64,000 bases of DNA from Eurosta solidaginis (taxonomy: Eukaryota; Arthropoda; Insecta; Diptera; Tephritidae), in contig NC_090323.1 in NCBI RefSeq assembly GCF_040869045.1, forward strand, positions 168,848,083 to 168,912,082. Reading direction: 5' to 3'. The notes beneath the pieces are model-generated. The model was not told the DNA's origin. It saw only the letters and a list, made by a program, of their open reading frames with translations, and searched no databases. The position numbers and the translations under genes were made by a program. Shown in pieces: positions 44,837 to 59,800 of this stretch. Every line of letters begins with the position of its first letter. Within the stretch, counting starts at the first letter, position 1.

Positions 44837-47800
44837 CTGCAAGAAGTAAAGAAATGTTAATACCAAATTAGAAATGTCACGCAAAGTTTGTACTCTACCT
44901 AAGATATCAGTTGGACAATTGTTGATATTGCCATTTCGCTTCTCAACGCTGTCGGCAAAGTTGACGATCTCACCATTGATTGTCACATCGCTGATGCAGC
45001 CCACAAAGTATGCCAAGGTAGGTAGCGCATTTTGTACTGGTATGTAGTGGTTTGGCAAGCCGCCAAAGAATATATCGCCAGTGTAAATAAACAGTTGTCG
45101 AGGTGCATAAGGTAGTCTGAAATTTAGGAAGTGATATAATATACTTCTGGTTAATTTGCTTTCGCACCAGTTAATTAAATTAATTTAACTAATTGAATGT
45201 CAATTTCAAATTTAAGTTCAAATTCAAACTCACATTCAAATGGAAATTAGAATTTAAAATGAATTTGAATTTGAAATTGAAACTAAAATTGCAATCGATT
45301 GAAACTGAATTGGAAAGTGAAATCAAAATTTAAAATGAATTTAAAGACAATTAAATAGAAATTGAAGCTAAAATTGATATTGAAGTTGAAATTGAATTTG
45401 AGAATGATATAAAAATTGGAATTGAATTTTCAATTGAAATTGAGTTGGAAAATTACACTAAAATTGAGTTTGAATTAAAATTGGAATATAATTTGAAACT
45501 AAAATAAAGTTGAAATTCAAATTTCAATGTCAATTAAAACTGAAATTGAAGTTAAATTTGAAATTGATATTGAATTTAAATATGAATTTGAAATTGATGA
45601 AGAAAAATTGGAAAACGAAAGCAGAAATAATTTTGAATAACGAAACCGAAATGCCTTTAAAGAACGAACTCAAAATCGAAATGACTTTAAAGAAAAAAAC
45701 CCAATTCGAAACTTAAATACTTTCCAAAGACGACACGGCGAGAAGTGTGAAGAACGAAATCGAAACTGAAACCTTTTGAAAAATCGAAACAGAAAGAAAA
45801 CCATTTTAATTTTGAAGAAAGAAATGAACACCAGAACTAACACGAAATCGAAATAGAAACAGAAATTGTCTGAGACTGGTTAATTTACTTAAAATTCGCT
45901 TCTTTTTTTTTTTTTTTGCTAAGCCATCAATGATTAAAGTTTGCCTCTGAACAGGTCCCCCGACTTTTCTTTTTACGATAATGTGAATCTGTTTCTTTAA
46001 GCATGACGTCACATTACCAAATTTAATAAAAAAAAACACAAGATTTTGCACTTAGTTCGCTCAGTCAATACCATTGATTGGTTTCCTACCTCTCTCTCTC
46101 TTTCTATCTCTCTGTACCGATGTGGTAATTGACTTGAAGCTCAAATACCTATTTGATAAAGGGACTTGGCTACGCGAATCACATATTTCCTTCACTAGTA
46201 TGTAGTAAGGAAAACCTTGACCATGATCGGCTAAAGTTAAAAGAGATCTTATACAAGGCTTGCTACACGTTTTCATTTGTAGGTAATTTTGCCTAACAGG
46301 TCCCAAGCACAGCGTACAATACGAGAACGCGTTTTGAATGTAAGTCGCTTCGTACGTAAGACCTACCTTACTACGTTTATATTCTAAGCGCCTTAATCAC
46401 TTAAATACTAAGGACCTTCCACCCTCACTCACCTTTTGTTCTCACTATCATCGATTGTAAGACTTAGCTGTGTAAAATCATGCTGCACCGTTACCACATG
46501 CTCTTCACCATCATTTAATTTCTTCATATCCGACACGACTTCTTTGCCCATGCTACGCAATATCAAGTAACCATCATTCAAGGTCAAACTAATATACGAA
46601 CTTTGATCATATTCAGTAGCATAGAAGAGTACGCCATCAGCTTGACGTGTCTTAAACTTCAAATTCACATTCAGTTGATTATCAGATGTAATATTATCCT
46701 TGCGTAAGTATCCAAATTCATTTGGTGGATAAGCCAACACAGTTGAGAACTTCTTCGGGCAACCAGGTTTAACGCCATGTGCATGCAAATTATTACCCAA
46801 ATCGACTTTGGTGCCCGATATTGACACTTCATCAATGCAACCATCGAAATTGTGCTCCGTAACTGCCGAATGATTACGTTTACCAGGGAAACCACCAAAG
46901 AATATACGTTTCGGCATAGGCATGAATTCGCTAGCATCTGCGGGTGCTTCCTCTTGTGAGATCAGAACATCATCTACTTTCAATTGACCACGTCTACCAT
47001 CACGTTCAGCTACAACACGATGCCATTTGTCATCGTTATAACGATCTTCGCTGCCTGCCGAGACCATATGCTCGCCCAATTTATAACGGAAATATACGCC
47101 ACCATTAATGAGTTCGACCGACATGAAATGATCATTACGTCCATAATAGAACATTAAGCCATCTTTGGAATCTTTCGCTGCTTTGAAACTAAATTGTATG
47201 CTTGACCGTGCTTTCAGATTGTATGGCGCTGCTTTGAGTTGCACATAACCGTTACCATTGAAACGATAGCCGGTGGGTGGTATCTCTTCGGTTAGCAATT
47301 TATCGCGTGGTTGTGCGCCTTGATTATTCTCCAAACCGAACACAAAGTTCCACAGTCCAGCATGTTCATCGCCTATATGCAAATCTTCGATTTCACCTTC
47401 AAAAGCGTTACTTTGTATGTCGTGTGGAGGCGTGAAGTCAGCAGGTGACGGTAGTCCGCCCACAAATAGACGACTATTACGATCAACATTGAAGACATTG
47501 TTAGCGCCTAGCAGCGGTTGCTCATTCACATGCTCTAATATAGTGCCATTATCGAGTTCTTCGCGTATTATGAGCTTAGCATTGGAACCAGTGCGATCGA
47601 CCACAGCTTGATACCAATTACCATCGGCGACATATTTTTCATTTGTAATGCGTTCGGGTCCGTTGCCGACATCGATGGTCAAAATTGGATAGCCATTCAC
47701 AATCTCGAGCGCCATAAAATCTTCGTTATCTTTATTGGCCGGTGTCGTGCCTGCGATGGCCGTACGATTATGATTACCTAAATACATAAGGAAACCATTT

Positions 47801-50800
47801 GGTTTCTCAGTTTTAAAGTAAGCGGATGCTTTTGTCTTAGTAGCCAACAAAGGTGTGGTTTCAGGAGTCTTCAGCTCCAGCACAGTGCCCGGCGAGAAGC
47901 GCACACCTACTTTAATATCATTCGCTATTTGACGTGCAGTCTCGATTTGACGTCTCAAATTCTCAATATCCTCACCCAGCAATTGTCCAATCTCTTCGAC
48001 ACTCGCTTGCTGTTCCTCAATCGTTTGCGCCAGTTGTTGCAATTGCGGTAACGCATCCTCTACGGTATCTAGTTGCGAACGTGCTTGTGATATATCTTTT
48101 GTTGTGACATCAATATCTTTTGAAATATTACGCGCCTTATTTAGCTCCTTTGCAGTTTGTGCGCCTACTGGTCGCAGCACATCCAGCACATCATCAATAA
48201 TTGTCAATGCATCGGTAGCGTTCTGATTGGCATTATTCCATAAATCGCTTTCTATATCAGCTGGCAGTTGTTGTAATGCAATATTTAAGTCTCCCAAGCG
48301 CTTTTCAGTTTGCTTATTCAAATTCGAGATTACATCCACTTTGGCAGCGGAAATATTCAGACGTGTTTCTAGTTCACTTTGTACTTTGTTGAGTGAACCA
48401 CGCGCTTTCTGTAACAACTCACCCGAGTCATTGTCTGCGCGTCCAGCGCGATCTTCAATACCGTCAGTGATTTCGGTAGCATTACTGGCGGCAAATTTGG
48501 CTTCCTTCGTGAGTTGATGTGCCGAGGAGACGGCATCTATAATACCACTATACGCAGTAGCCGCTTTTATAGCCGGTTCGGCATTTGCAGTCATATCGGC
48601 ATATTGTTCGGTAAGATCGCGCGCGCGTGCACTAAGTTCATCAGCACGGCGTATAGCTTGTACGGCGAGCTCAGTTGCTTCACTATTCTTCTTCTCCATT
48701 TCCGGTAAATCATCGTCCACTTGCTTGTTAATATCACGCAGATCGGTGACAACGCTTGACAGTTGATCGATTCTTTTATCGATATCGATAAGTGTTAAAT
48801 CACCATTAATGAGGTATGTGCCCGCTTCTACAATATTCTTATCAGCTTCTTTTTGCTGATCGGATACAGTATCGAATTTCGAATGTTCGAAAGCAGCCTT
48901 ATTCAAATTATTCAATCGCTCTACTTCAACCGCATTATCTGTCGCATTACCACTCCAATAGTGCAGATCTTCAAGTTTATCACTCAATTCGCCAATGTCA
49001 TTTTTGAGCAAAGTTACGGTATCGTTTTGAAGCATGATTGGAGTAACAATAATATCCACTTCGCTTAAGAGATCACGTGATCTATTCAGCACTTTCTGAT
49101 TGGGGGCGAAATCGACCTTCGCGTTACTCAGATCATCGAGTATACGTTGCGCTTCCTCAAGCGCCGCTTCAACTTTCGTTCTTGCTGCCATTTCGAGATT
49201 CTTGGAGAGCGATACAACTGAGTGTATAGCATCATGTGCTTCCATTGCGCTCAATTTCGCACGCTCACGCAAATCGGTTGCATTAAAAATCAACTCACTT
49301 GCCGTCTGACGACCATCCAGCGCATTACTCATGCTAAAATTAACTTGCTTGCCATACATTTTAGCTTCCGACTCGAGCTCGGCTACCAGTGAGCGCGCAG
49401 GATCTAAATTAATACGTTTAGGATCTAAATTTTGTACGTCAGGCGCTATTTTATCGGTCAATTCATCGTAGTAAATCAACTTTTGACTTGTAAAGAAAGC
49501 CAATGCAACAGATTGGAACTCATTCACCACCGGATCAATTTGGTAACGCAAACGATCGGTAACATCTAACAAAGCATGGTGACATGAATCACATTCGAAG
49601 CAACCCTGATCTTTGACTAGCACCCAACGGTGTGGACAAGCATCGCAGCGATCACCAATTACTCCAGGCAAACATTCACATTGTCCAGTAAATGGATTAC
49701 AACCAAAACCGCGCGAGTAACCCTGATTGCAGCGGCAGGGCTGACAGCCTTCCTCCGTATAATTCCAATGATCTACCGCACAGCGTTCACATTGCCGTCC
49801 AGTCACACCAGGTTTGCAGGCACATTTGCCTGTATGACCATCGCACTGCGTCGAGTTCGAGGCGATGCCACAATCGCATGCACGGCAACCCACACCCGAA
49901 TCGAACCCATAATGATCGGCTTTACAATGATCACAGCGGTCGCCTATTACATTTTCATGGCAATGGCATTTGCCTTCATAGGGATCGCACTCCAACGTGC
50001 CCAACTCCTCGCAATCACAGCTCTGACAATTCTTCAAATTCACCGCATCACCGTAGAAGCCTGGCTTGCAGAGGTTACAAGCCGCACCAAAAGTGTTATT
50101 CAGACAAAGCAAGCACTCGCCTGTGATTGTGTCACATGAACCTGGTTCGACGGGATTGATATTTCCAGAACACTCGCAAAGTTTGCAATAATCGCCTGCC
50201 TTTTCCGGCTGTCCATAGAAACCATTAGCGCACGCCTCACAACGTGGACCCGTATAACCATGCTTACACTCGCAATGTATCTCATCGCCCGACTCGGAAA
50301 TCTCACAACTTGTTGCAAAATTATTACTCTCGTATGGCAGCGGACATGCGCATATCATGCAGTCATGTGGTGAGCCATAAGTGGCGTTGCCATAGTAACC
50401 CTCTTGACATAGCTCGCAGTGTTCGCCTGTAGTCGCATGTTGACAATCATTGCAAACGCCTGTTGCGCAATCACAAGTTTGTGCATGACCATTACACTCG
50501 CAGGGAATGCAATAACCCCCGTATGGGCCATTCGTGTCACGATAATAACCTGGCGCGCAATCCTCGCATGATAAACCTGTATAACCGGGCGGGCAGTGAC
50601 AACGCTCGACTGCCAAGAATTGATAGTCGCCAAAGTTTTCCTCATCCTCATCGGCGAGCGTTAAGTAGGCGTCTGACAAATACGAAATAAATGTTTGCTC
50701 CCAATAATTAGCGCGTATAAAAATCATTTTCAAATCACGCAATGTCATCATAAATTCAGCGCGTGACACGGGTTTGCCATCTAGAGTTTGGAAATTCGAC

Positions 50801-53800
50801 TCAACCATTTGTACACGATTTCTGAAAGCTTGATTACTTGAGGGCTGCTCATAACTCTGATGCACGAGCAGATGCTCCTTGCCCAACAATATAACATCGG
50901 GCGCTAGAATTGGCTTGCCCGATAGACCAGTTGTATAGTAGAGCGAATAAGCAAGCTCGCCACCATATGCTGATATATGACTATTTTGATTCATTAAATA
51001 ATCGAGCACGCCAAAATATACCACATCCTCCGGCTCTACGTCGTTCACTTCGTGAAATGAAAAGTCCGCTTTTAAAGCAGTCTCGTTCACTAACAGCTCG
51101 TCTTGAGGTATATCCCATATTTGGAAATCAATTGTTTTATCATTAAATTGCGCCGAGTTTAATGTGACCTTCTTTAACAAACTCACATTATAGACACGCA
51201 AGTAAGCGCTCTCACAACGTGATGTGCGTCCAAAACAGAAGCAAGAGGTACAACCGTCTGGGTTACTCTCTTGCAAATTGTAAGTGCCTTCGTGACATTG
51301 ATCACAATCGCGTCCAACCACATTTGTCTTGCAGAAACAACTGCCATCCACCTTATCGCATATTTCTACCAAAGTACCGGCTACATTGCAGCTACAACGA
51401 TCGCAACGTGGGAAATCAAAGTAGCCATTCGTGCATACATCACAAGCGCGTCCCTCGATATTTTGTCTACACTCACACGAACCATTAAACATATCACATT
51501 GACGATTGCCATTTGCAATACCCAAATAGTTGCAATTACAATCTTCACAACCAATTATCTGATGGAAACCATAAGTGTTTGGCATACATTTTTCACACAT
51601 ATCACCCATAACATTTGGTGGGCAAACGCATTCGCCCGTATTTGGTTCGCACATCGCAGTGCTTGGACATTCACAAGGTTTACATTCGGGAAAACCATAG
51701 AAACCAGTACGACATGCATTACACTGACGGCCGATCACATTTGGTCTACATTGACATTGACCACCGAAGGGATGGCATTCAAAGCTAATGGAACCTTCAT
51801 AATCGCAATTACAAGGCAATGCACCTATATTATGCTCAGATGTTAGAGAAAATACAGCCCTTTTGCAAAATTCTGTAGCATTATGTGTGATATGGAAGTG
51901 ATCTTGCCCGCATTCTTTGATAAATTCTTTTGTTTGATCAAATAATTCTTCTACTAGTAAATCGTCATTGTATTGGTTTATTGGTACAAGCACTAAGTAG
52001 TCCAGCCAGACACCTTGTGGGCGCGTATTCTAAATTAGAATAAATAAAAAATTTAATTAATCCGCATAAATTAAAATTTCTGTGCAATGAAATATATTTA
52101 CTTACCGTTAAGGTAAATTTAAAATCATCCTCAATATCGAACCACCAATCTTCGCCAGTCGGGCGTATAACACCACGACAGCCAGAGCTGGAGGGACAAT
52201 GGCTGATGTCGAATTTACCACTGTACTGATTTTTAGCGGTAGTAAGCGTGTAGAGTACGTTGTATTTTGGATGATGCGGTTGATAATATTTGACCAATAT
52301 GACATAACGTCCGGGTTCACCGACTTGTGATCTGTGTAACGTAGGTAAAACAAAAATTTGTTAGAGCATGTCTGTGAAAATAAGCTGAATTTTAAAATGA
52401 CAAAACTTTGTCTGATATTATTTTAAGTCACATGATTATGTGATATGACTACCCCAGCGTGTTACGGGGTCAGAATATATCCGCGGTAGGTATGCCTGTC
52501 ATAAGAGGCGACTAAAATACCTGATTCAAGGTGTTGTGTAGCGCACCCCGTGGCGAATCCTGTTTCATTAACAGCCGAGGCTTTGGCAACCCCGAACTCC
52601 TTATGGATCTAGGGAGTAGGAGGGCGGTATGGCCAAGAAGGTGGTTGTTGTTGTTGTTGTATCAGTACTTCGCCCCATCCAGTAGGTGCGACCGATCACT
52701 AATTGTCATCAATATCCTCTAATGGGGGTCCAAGGAAACTTGCTGTTTCAACAGGGATGGACCATAATGAAAGGGGTGTTAGAGGCGTTGTTTCCACATT
52801 ACAATTAAAAAGATGGTTGGTGTCATGTGGGGACACATTGCATACATGCATTGGGATACATTTGGTATGTCGGGGTTGATTCTGGATAGGTAAGAGTTTA
52901 ACCTGTTACAGTATCCAGGACGAAGTTGAGCAAGAGTGACACACGTTTCCCTGGGGGGTACGCGTTCCTCTTCCACAAGTTTTGGGTACTTTTCTTTGAG
53001 TACTGGATTCACCGGGCAATTCCTGACGTAAAGGTCCGATGCCTGTTTGTGGAGTTCACCAAGGACCTGCTTGTGTTTTTTTGCTTCATACGGCTGGGTT
53101 CTCAGGAGCCGTATTTCCTCAAAATGCTTACGGAGATGACTCCTTAAGCCCCTAGGCGGTGCTGGTCCATCAATCAGATGTTTGTTTGGATGCCCAGGTT
53201 TCTGGGTATTCAACAGGAACTGTTTGGTTAGCATCTCATTTCTCTCCCTGATGGGGAGTATTCTCGCCTCATTATGTAGATGGTGTTCTGTAGTATTTTG
53301 GCAGGCCTGTAGCTTCTTCCAGTGGGTAATTTTTAGGCTTGGCGATCATATGGGTGACGCGTAGCACGTAAACGGCTGGCCAATTGCTTTGTATGTAGTA
53401 ATGAGCGTTTCTTTATCTTTTCCCCAGGTACTGCCAGCAAGGGATTTGAGGATTTTATTACGGCTCTGGATTTTCGGAACAATTGCGGCTGCGTGCTCAC
53501 CAAAATGTAGATCCTGATCAAACGTCACACCCAAGATTTTGGGGTGTAGGACAGTCGGTAGCGTAGTGCCATCGACGCGGATGTTCAAAATGGTCGACAT
53601 TTGGGACGTCCATGTTGTAAATAAGGTCGCGGAAGATTTAGTCGGTAATAATGCCAGGTTTCGTGAGGCGAAAAAACTGGAGAGATCAGGGAGATAGCCG
53701 TTTATTCTGTTGCAGAGCTCATCGATCTGTGGGCCTGGGCCTGTGGCCATTATTGTGCAGTCATCGGCGTATGAAACGATAGTGACTCCTTCTGGTGGTG

Positions 53801-56800
53801 AAGATAGCTAAGATATGTAGAAATTAAACAAAAGTGGGGATAGGACACCACCCTGTGGCACCCCTTGTTTAATTCTTCTTGGTTTTGATGTTTCGCTTCT
53901 AAATTGCACCGATGCCTGCCGACCACCCAGATAATTTGCGGTCCACCTTTTAAGACATGGGGGACGGAGCAGGAGCTGATGCTCAGCATTGCTACCGACT
54001 CTACTACGAAGATAGTAGTTATGAGTGGTAGCAGCTGTTTGAGTTGTTGGCGCCGCGGGGCGCGAGCAGCAGCGGGTACTAGTTGTGGCTTGCTGAGCAG
54101 CTGGGCTGCTGGAAGGTAGTGCCGACCACCCAGATAATTTGCGGTCCACCTTTTAAGACATGGTGGAAGGGTAGACCCTTCCATTCTTGCAGTAACGTGC
54201 CATGGTTGACCGTATCAAAATCTTCTGATAGGTCTAGCGCAACGAGTACTGTTCTATGGTAGGGGTTTTGATTTAAACCGCAATTTATCTGGGTGCCAAT
54301 GGCATTTAGCGCAGTGGAGGTGCTATGGAGTTTTCTGCAGCCATGCTGATGACAGGCTAGCTGCAAATTTGCTTTTAAGTAGGGGAGCAAAATGGCTTCA
54401 AGCGTCTTAGCTACTGGTGATAGGAGAGATATCGGGCGATATGACCCTCCTATGTTAGCTGGTTTCCCAGTAGCGGGATCACCTTGGCCCTTTTCCATTT
54501 TTCGGGAATGACAATGGTGGAAAGAGACAGGTTGAAGACATGTGCTAACTTTTTGAAACCCTCTTTCCCTAGACTTTTAAGCATCGGCATGGCTATGCCG
54601 TCTGGGCCCACTGCTTTGGATGCTTTAGCATGACTGATGGCGTCCTCAACCTCTTTAGCGGTGATGGTAATTGGAGACGCGCTGAATTTATATTTATGTG
54701 CGTGTCTGTTGGCTCTCCGTGTATCTTTTTCGACCGTAGAATGCATTATATATTGTTGGCAGAAAGCACTTTATCGCCAAAGGCGATGGAATTTTCGTCA
54801 TTGTGCTTAGACGGATAGGGACATCACGGTGGACCGAAGTTTACCTCACCGGCGGAGAGGTTACAACCGCTTAGGTGCTTCTCCCATTTCTCCCACTTGT
54901 GTTCATCCACAAGCAATATGATGCGTTGGTTTATATCCCGGGATCGAGCTGTCTTATAAGGTCACGTTCTCTCGCTAAAATTGCGGCCTCCGCCGGAAAG
55001 TGAGGCCGAATTTCGGGAATTCTGCCGGCGGGAATGAAGCGAGCCGAGGCGGATTCAATGACCTGGCGGAAAGCACGCTCCCCTTGGCGAGCATTATTCG
55101 GGATAGGGAGGGTAGCAAAGCGGTTGTCTGTAAAGGATTTGTATTCGTCCCACTTTCCTTTTTTAAAGTTTATGAAAGTGCGTTTTTCTGTAACGATGAA
55201 GTCGGCGGTACGCTCGAACGAAATAAGTATAGGCAGGTGGTCGGATGCCAATGTTACCATGGGCTGCCAGTTGATGCAGTTTACGAGTCCTGCGCTCACG
55301 ATTGATATATCCGACGAACTGTGACAGCTTCCTACCATACGTGTGGGGGCATCTCCGTTTATTGTGCAGAACGTCGTTTCTTCTATTTGATCTCACCCCT
55401 ACTGTCCGCCCGCAAGTTCCATTTGATATCAGCTTATAAGAAGTGGTGATGTGTTCGAGTTATATGATATGACTTTTCGCGAGCACCGCACTCTCAAATA
55501 AAATTTCGCATTATTTCCAATTTGAGATATTGACATGATATGATTTGATTTTAGACTATGCAATGTGGCATGATATCATTCCAACTGACGCTATTCTGTT
55601 TTATTTCATTTTAAGTCACATGATTATATGAATTGACTTAATCCACATAATATATGAAATATTGGGTTCATCAGAGCTTATGTGAAGTGATAATATGATA
55701 ACTCATATCAGCTTATATGAAGAAGTGATGTGTTTGAGTAATATGATATGACTTTTCGCGAACAACACACTCTGAGAATAAATTTTGTATAATTTTCAAT
55801 TTGCGATTATTTCATTATGATGATATGACATGATTTGAGACTATGTGATATGATATCATTTCACTTATCACGCATACATCCGTATATAAAACTCGAAATA
55901 TTGGATTGAAATATTAGAAAATAGAGTCCAAAAGTGCACTGTAATGACATTTTATGTGTTATGACAAGATGTTATGAGGAATGAATTTATTACATATGTT
56001 ATGACATCATATTTTGATGGATGAAATTATATCATTTGATATGCCACTATGCAGGGTAAGCTTTAATGCTATGGTATATTTACTGCGATGTGATACAATA
56101 ACATCCTGTTTTGGTAACACACGATAGAGAAGGAATGATACGTCAGCACATATGACATGATCTTTTTCTAGGCGGTGAAATAATGGGAGTTGAATTGATT
56201 TTTTTATAATGCGCGTGATGTAACGATATGATATTTTGTAGTGCAAGGTAATATGATATGACAGTATACGACACGTTTAAATTTATATTGTTTTGTTTTT
56301 GCAATGCAGTGATTAATTCTGTAATGTAGTTATGATAAGTAGCTTTAAAATGCGTTTTTCTTTAGCCGTGATGTTAAAATAATCATAGTTACCATAACTG
56401 TTATACTTATTCAAACCAAATAATATCATATCACATGATACCATGCCATATTATTACTATATCATTCCGTGCCATATCAATACATTATTATTGCGTCATA
56501 TCATCACTCGATTATATTTTCTGCAATGTTTTGTAATGCTAAGACATCTTCTACTATGTCTTGTATAAAATTATATTAAATGTCAAAGTCTTTAGTGCCA
56601 TGTTAAGAATTTATGGTTTTATATCACATCACAACTTATAATTTCTATGTTTTATTATTATTTAACACAATTAAAAACCACATTCACTTACTCAATAACA
56701 ATTGTACTCGTATTTGGCTTATTAGCCAAGTAAACCAAACGAACACGTTCGTCCAACGCAGCATATGGCGGTTTATTTTCAGCAATACGATCTTCATGAT

Positions 56801-59800
56801 CAGTTTCGAATTCGATTTTCTTTGAATCGGGTACCGAACGGAATTTGGGTGATGCACATTGATTATTATGCGTAACACAAACGGGGCTCGGTTCGATGTA
56901 GTCAATAGACCACTTTTCGGCTGGTATAGCAGTAACCGAGATGATTGCAACACGACCAAAATCATCATAGTCAGCCTAAAATTAAAAAATAAAAATTAAA
57001 AAATGTTCAAGCTTTGTAACTTTTCATGAACTTACACTAACAACCACTGGTTTAAGATCATCCTTGGAGATATAAAATAATTTTTCGCGGCTATTCTCAT
57101 CAATGATCGGTGTACGACATGCCATTGAATATAAGCAAGGATAGAGTGTAGTAGTGCCAAAATCATCTTCATTATTGCCCAAACGCAGTTTCACGAAATA
57201 AGGTTCGGCGAATTCACGCTCACTTACATAATCGATTACGAATATATAACGTCCACTATGTGGCACATCGACAATGTAGTTAAGCTCGCGCTGTGTGTCG
57301 CTGATGACTGGTATATCGCCTACATGACCAATAATTGCTAAATGCTCAGGATCGTCGTACACTTCAGTAGGGTTGGTTGGCTTGCCATTTGAGCCGTTGA
57401 TGAAAGGTGTAGTCGAAGGTTGGAAACTGTAAAGAATGAGCGATTTTTTGTTAGACTTTAGCGTTTTTTATGCATGCTGGTACCAACATATTTTATTTAT
57501 TCTGAGTTGGAATTATTTAAAACCAATCGTCTTGGTGATGCCAATAATATGCTCGTTTTATATAGAAAAGGTCACGTGTTCTGGATCAAAAGTAAACCTA
57601 TGACAGGAAAGGGTCTATGAAACGAGCTTATGTTGGATAATCACTTGCGTTGGTACATCGTCAGAAGTCTGAGTTTCACATCAATTGAAAGGGAAATAAA
57701 GAGAGGGCAAAGCAGTATGGCTTGAAACTTTTTTGATATAACTGACGTCTTTGACTTATTTGATAAAAATAAATAAAATAAAAACTCTTGGACTATCTCT
57801 CTCTCTATACGTATATATATATATATATATGTTAAACTTCTGACCTTTCTCTAGATAGGGCTTTTAAGGGGTTCTTCGCTGATCACAGCAGCAAATTAAC
57901 CTGTCATTTAAATAAAAACTTCATTCAAGATTTTTGAGGTTCCATTTTCTTAAAATTCGCAAGAAAATACGTATTTATTTATTAGTTTGCCGCCGAACTA
58001 TAACTCGCCCAAAAAATGTAGCCAAGTAAACTACACTGGAAGTTCCCATTCGCCCAAAACTTACATAAAATTCAACAGATAATTTTAATTCATATTAAAA
58101 CCTGTCTAAAATTGTCAAACGAAATTCGATTACGACTTCGCATTCAAAATTCAACTAACAACTTGTCTTGTAGTTTGCCCTAAAATTTTTGCAACTTGTT
58201 TGCCCTTGAATTCGCCTTCGTCAACAAAATGTCTGCTGGTTTGTTTTGAAATTCCCCGACCTATTTGTCCTTGGATTCGCCTTTGAATTCGCATTATATC
58301 CAACAAATCGAATATGTAAAAGTATATTACGAAGAGTGAATTTTCCAGCTTCGAAAGCCCAATCCTCTTCTTACCTTCGTCTCGTTACCTACCTTTCTCT
58401 CTTTCAATCCTTAATCCTTTTCCTTTTAAGTACCCTTTCTCCTACTCTTCGTCTTGTTCTCCGTCTTCACCTATTTTCCATTCGATTTCCCATATATTTT
58501 TGTTTTCATCTCAAATCTCTTTCTCTCCTGTCCCCTGCTCTTATTATTTCTGTACTTTCCTCTTTCTCTTGCCTTTCTTCGTGCTCTCCGTCCTTCCTTC
58601 CCTCTCTCTTCTTCTACTTTCTTACTATCTCATATTTCCCTAGCTGTTTCTGCTTTACTTCCTTTCCCTCTGCATTCTCCTTTCAGTCTGCCCTTTTTCC
58701 TTGCCCGTTCCCTCTCTTCTTCTCTCCTCATCGTTATAATCTCCCCATGCCTCACTTTCTTTTTACCCTGGGAGGTACACCGTAGATATTTTCTTTTCAC
58801 TTCTTGCACCTTCATGGTGTTGTTACCGAAATATCCCGATTCTATATCCGGCGAAGGACCATCAACACCGATAACACTTCTCAAAGGCTTCGGGGGTGTC
58901 TTGATGGCCTCAACAACAACAACAACATAATTTGTGCCATGAACTTGTTAGATCTGTTTCTTCTTCCTATTTATACCTTGCTCTTTTCTTTTCATGTTCA
59001 TTTACTGCCCTGCTCCCCTCTTTTTTTTCTTTAACACAGAAAGTATCCGCTCTTCTTATTCAAATTTGCCTTATGTGCACCCACTGAGTCTTTCTCATTG
59101 TATCTTTTTGTGCTCATTTTAACTCAAATATGCCGTCTTATAGTTAACAATTTACTCTCCCAACATGCAAACTATATACTTTTCAGAATCAGTGAGAAAG
59201 TCTATTGAGCGATGTTATCTAGTACTCCATTGAGAATAATGCTTTCTTAGTAAGTCTGAGATGGTATTTCATTACTCAGTTATTCAATCATAAGCCCAGA
59301 TGCGTTTCCAATTTTACAGTAGAAAACTTTTAAAAAGATCTTTGATTTTATGTTTACTACTTTTTTTAACAACTCGATGAACGTGAATTTTTCGGAAGAA
59401 TTTTTGACCTCGCCCCAAAACTAAAATACGAAACAAACTCCAAAAGTACAATAAGTGACTTACTCATCCACAGAGGCATATTTATAGTGTCGACAAAGCT
59501 CCATATTACCCAGCTCACAAGGGTTGGTGATCTTGCGCGTCAAAATTGAGGCTTCATAATAAGCGGCTGGTAGAAGAACGAAATAGTCGAGCATAACATT
59601 TTTGCCCGCTTTAGTAGTGAATGTGTAACGATGTCCCGGATCCAGAACAATAGGTGATGGCTTATTACCCTTAACGCCAGAAACAGTGACAAATTGTGGA
59701 GATGTTGTAGGGCGGAATAGCACCTTAACACTAATGGCAAAAAAAGAAGAAGAAATTAAGTAATGCAAAATCTTGAGAACAAACACAAATTCCACAAACT

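Larger units (their letters stand above)
52643..55428 (-). mobile_element. 5'-truncated jockey-like non-LTR retrotransposon
   Basis: Read on minus: endonuclease C-terminus with SDHLPILIS (about 55240), reverse transcriptase (54746 to about 53346) with PISLLSPVAKTLEAILLPYL, a catalytic-Asp motif ALDLSEDFDTVNH, a GVPQGGVLSPLLFNFY motif, and the YADD active-site box at 53771-53760. Then come a conserved C-terminal segment TLAQLRPGYCNRLNSYLSRI (about 52945), a 3' UTR and a (CAA)n tail at 52660-52644. It lies on the LanA strand inside an intron. Several frameshifts and a 203-bp rearrangement disable it. ORF1 and the endonuclease N-terminus are missing. Confidence 0.8.
52332..56691 (-). other. LanA intron with nested retroelements
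   Basis: A 4.36-kb intron. Outer parts (52340-52447 and 55430-56590) are AT-rich with degenerate GATATGA/CATGATAT repetition. The middle (about 52448-55428) is retroelement DNA. The same phrase TTAAGTCACATGATTAT occurs on both sides (about 52423 and 55610), so the elements entered an existing repeat. Confidence 0.6.

Noticed and set aside
49630..51846. Long plus-strand frames (144-191 codons) opposite LanA
   Set aside because: Antisense shadows of the Cys-rich LE repeats and coiled coil; no homology or start context.
58246..58930. Plus-strand frames of 179 and 158 codons
   Set aside because: Low-complexity pyrimidine tract in a LanA intron; two overlapping frames are equally open, as expected from composition.
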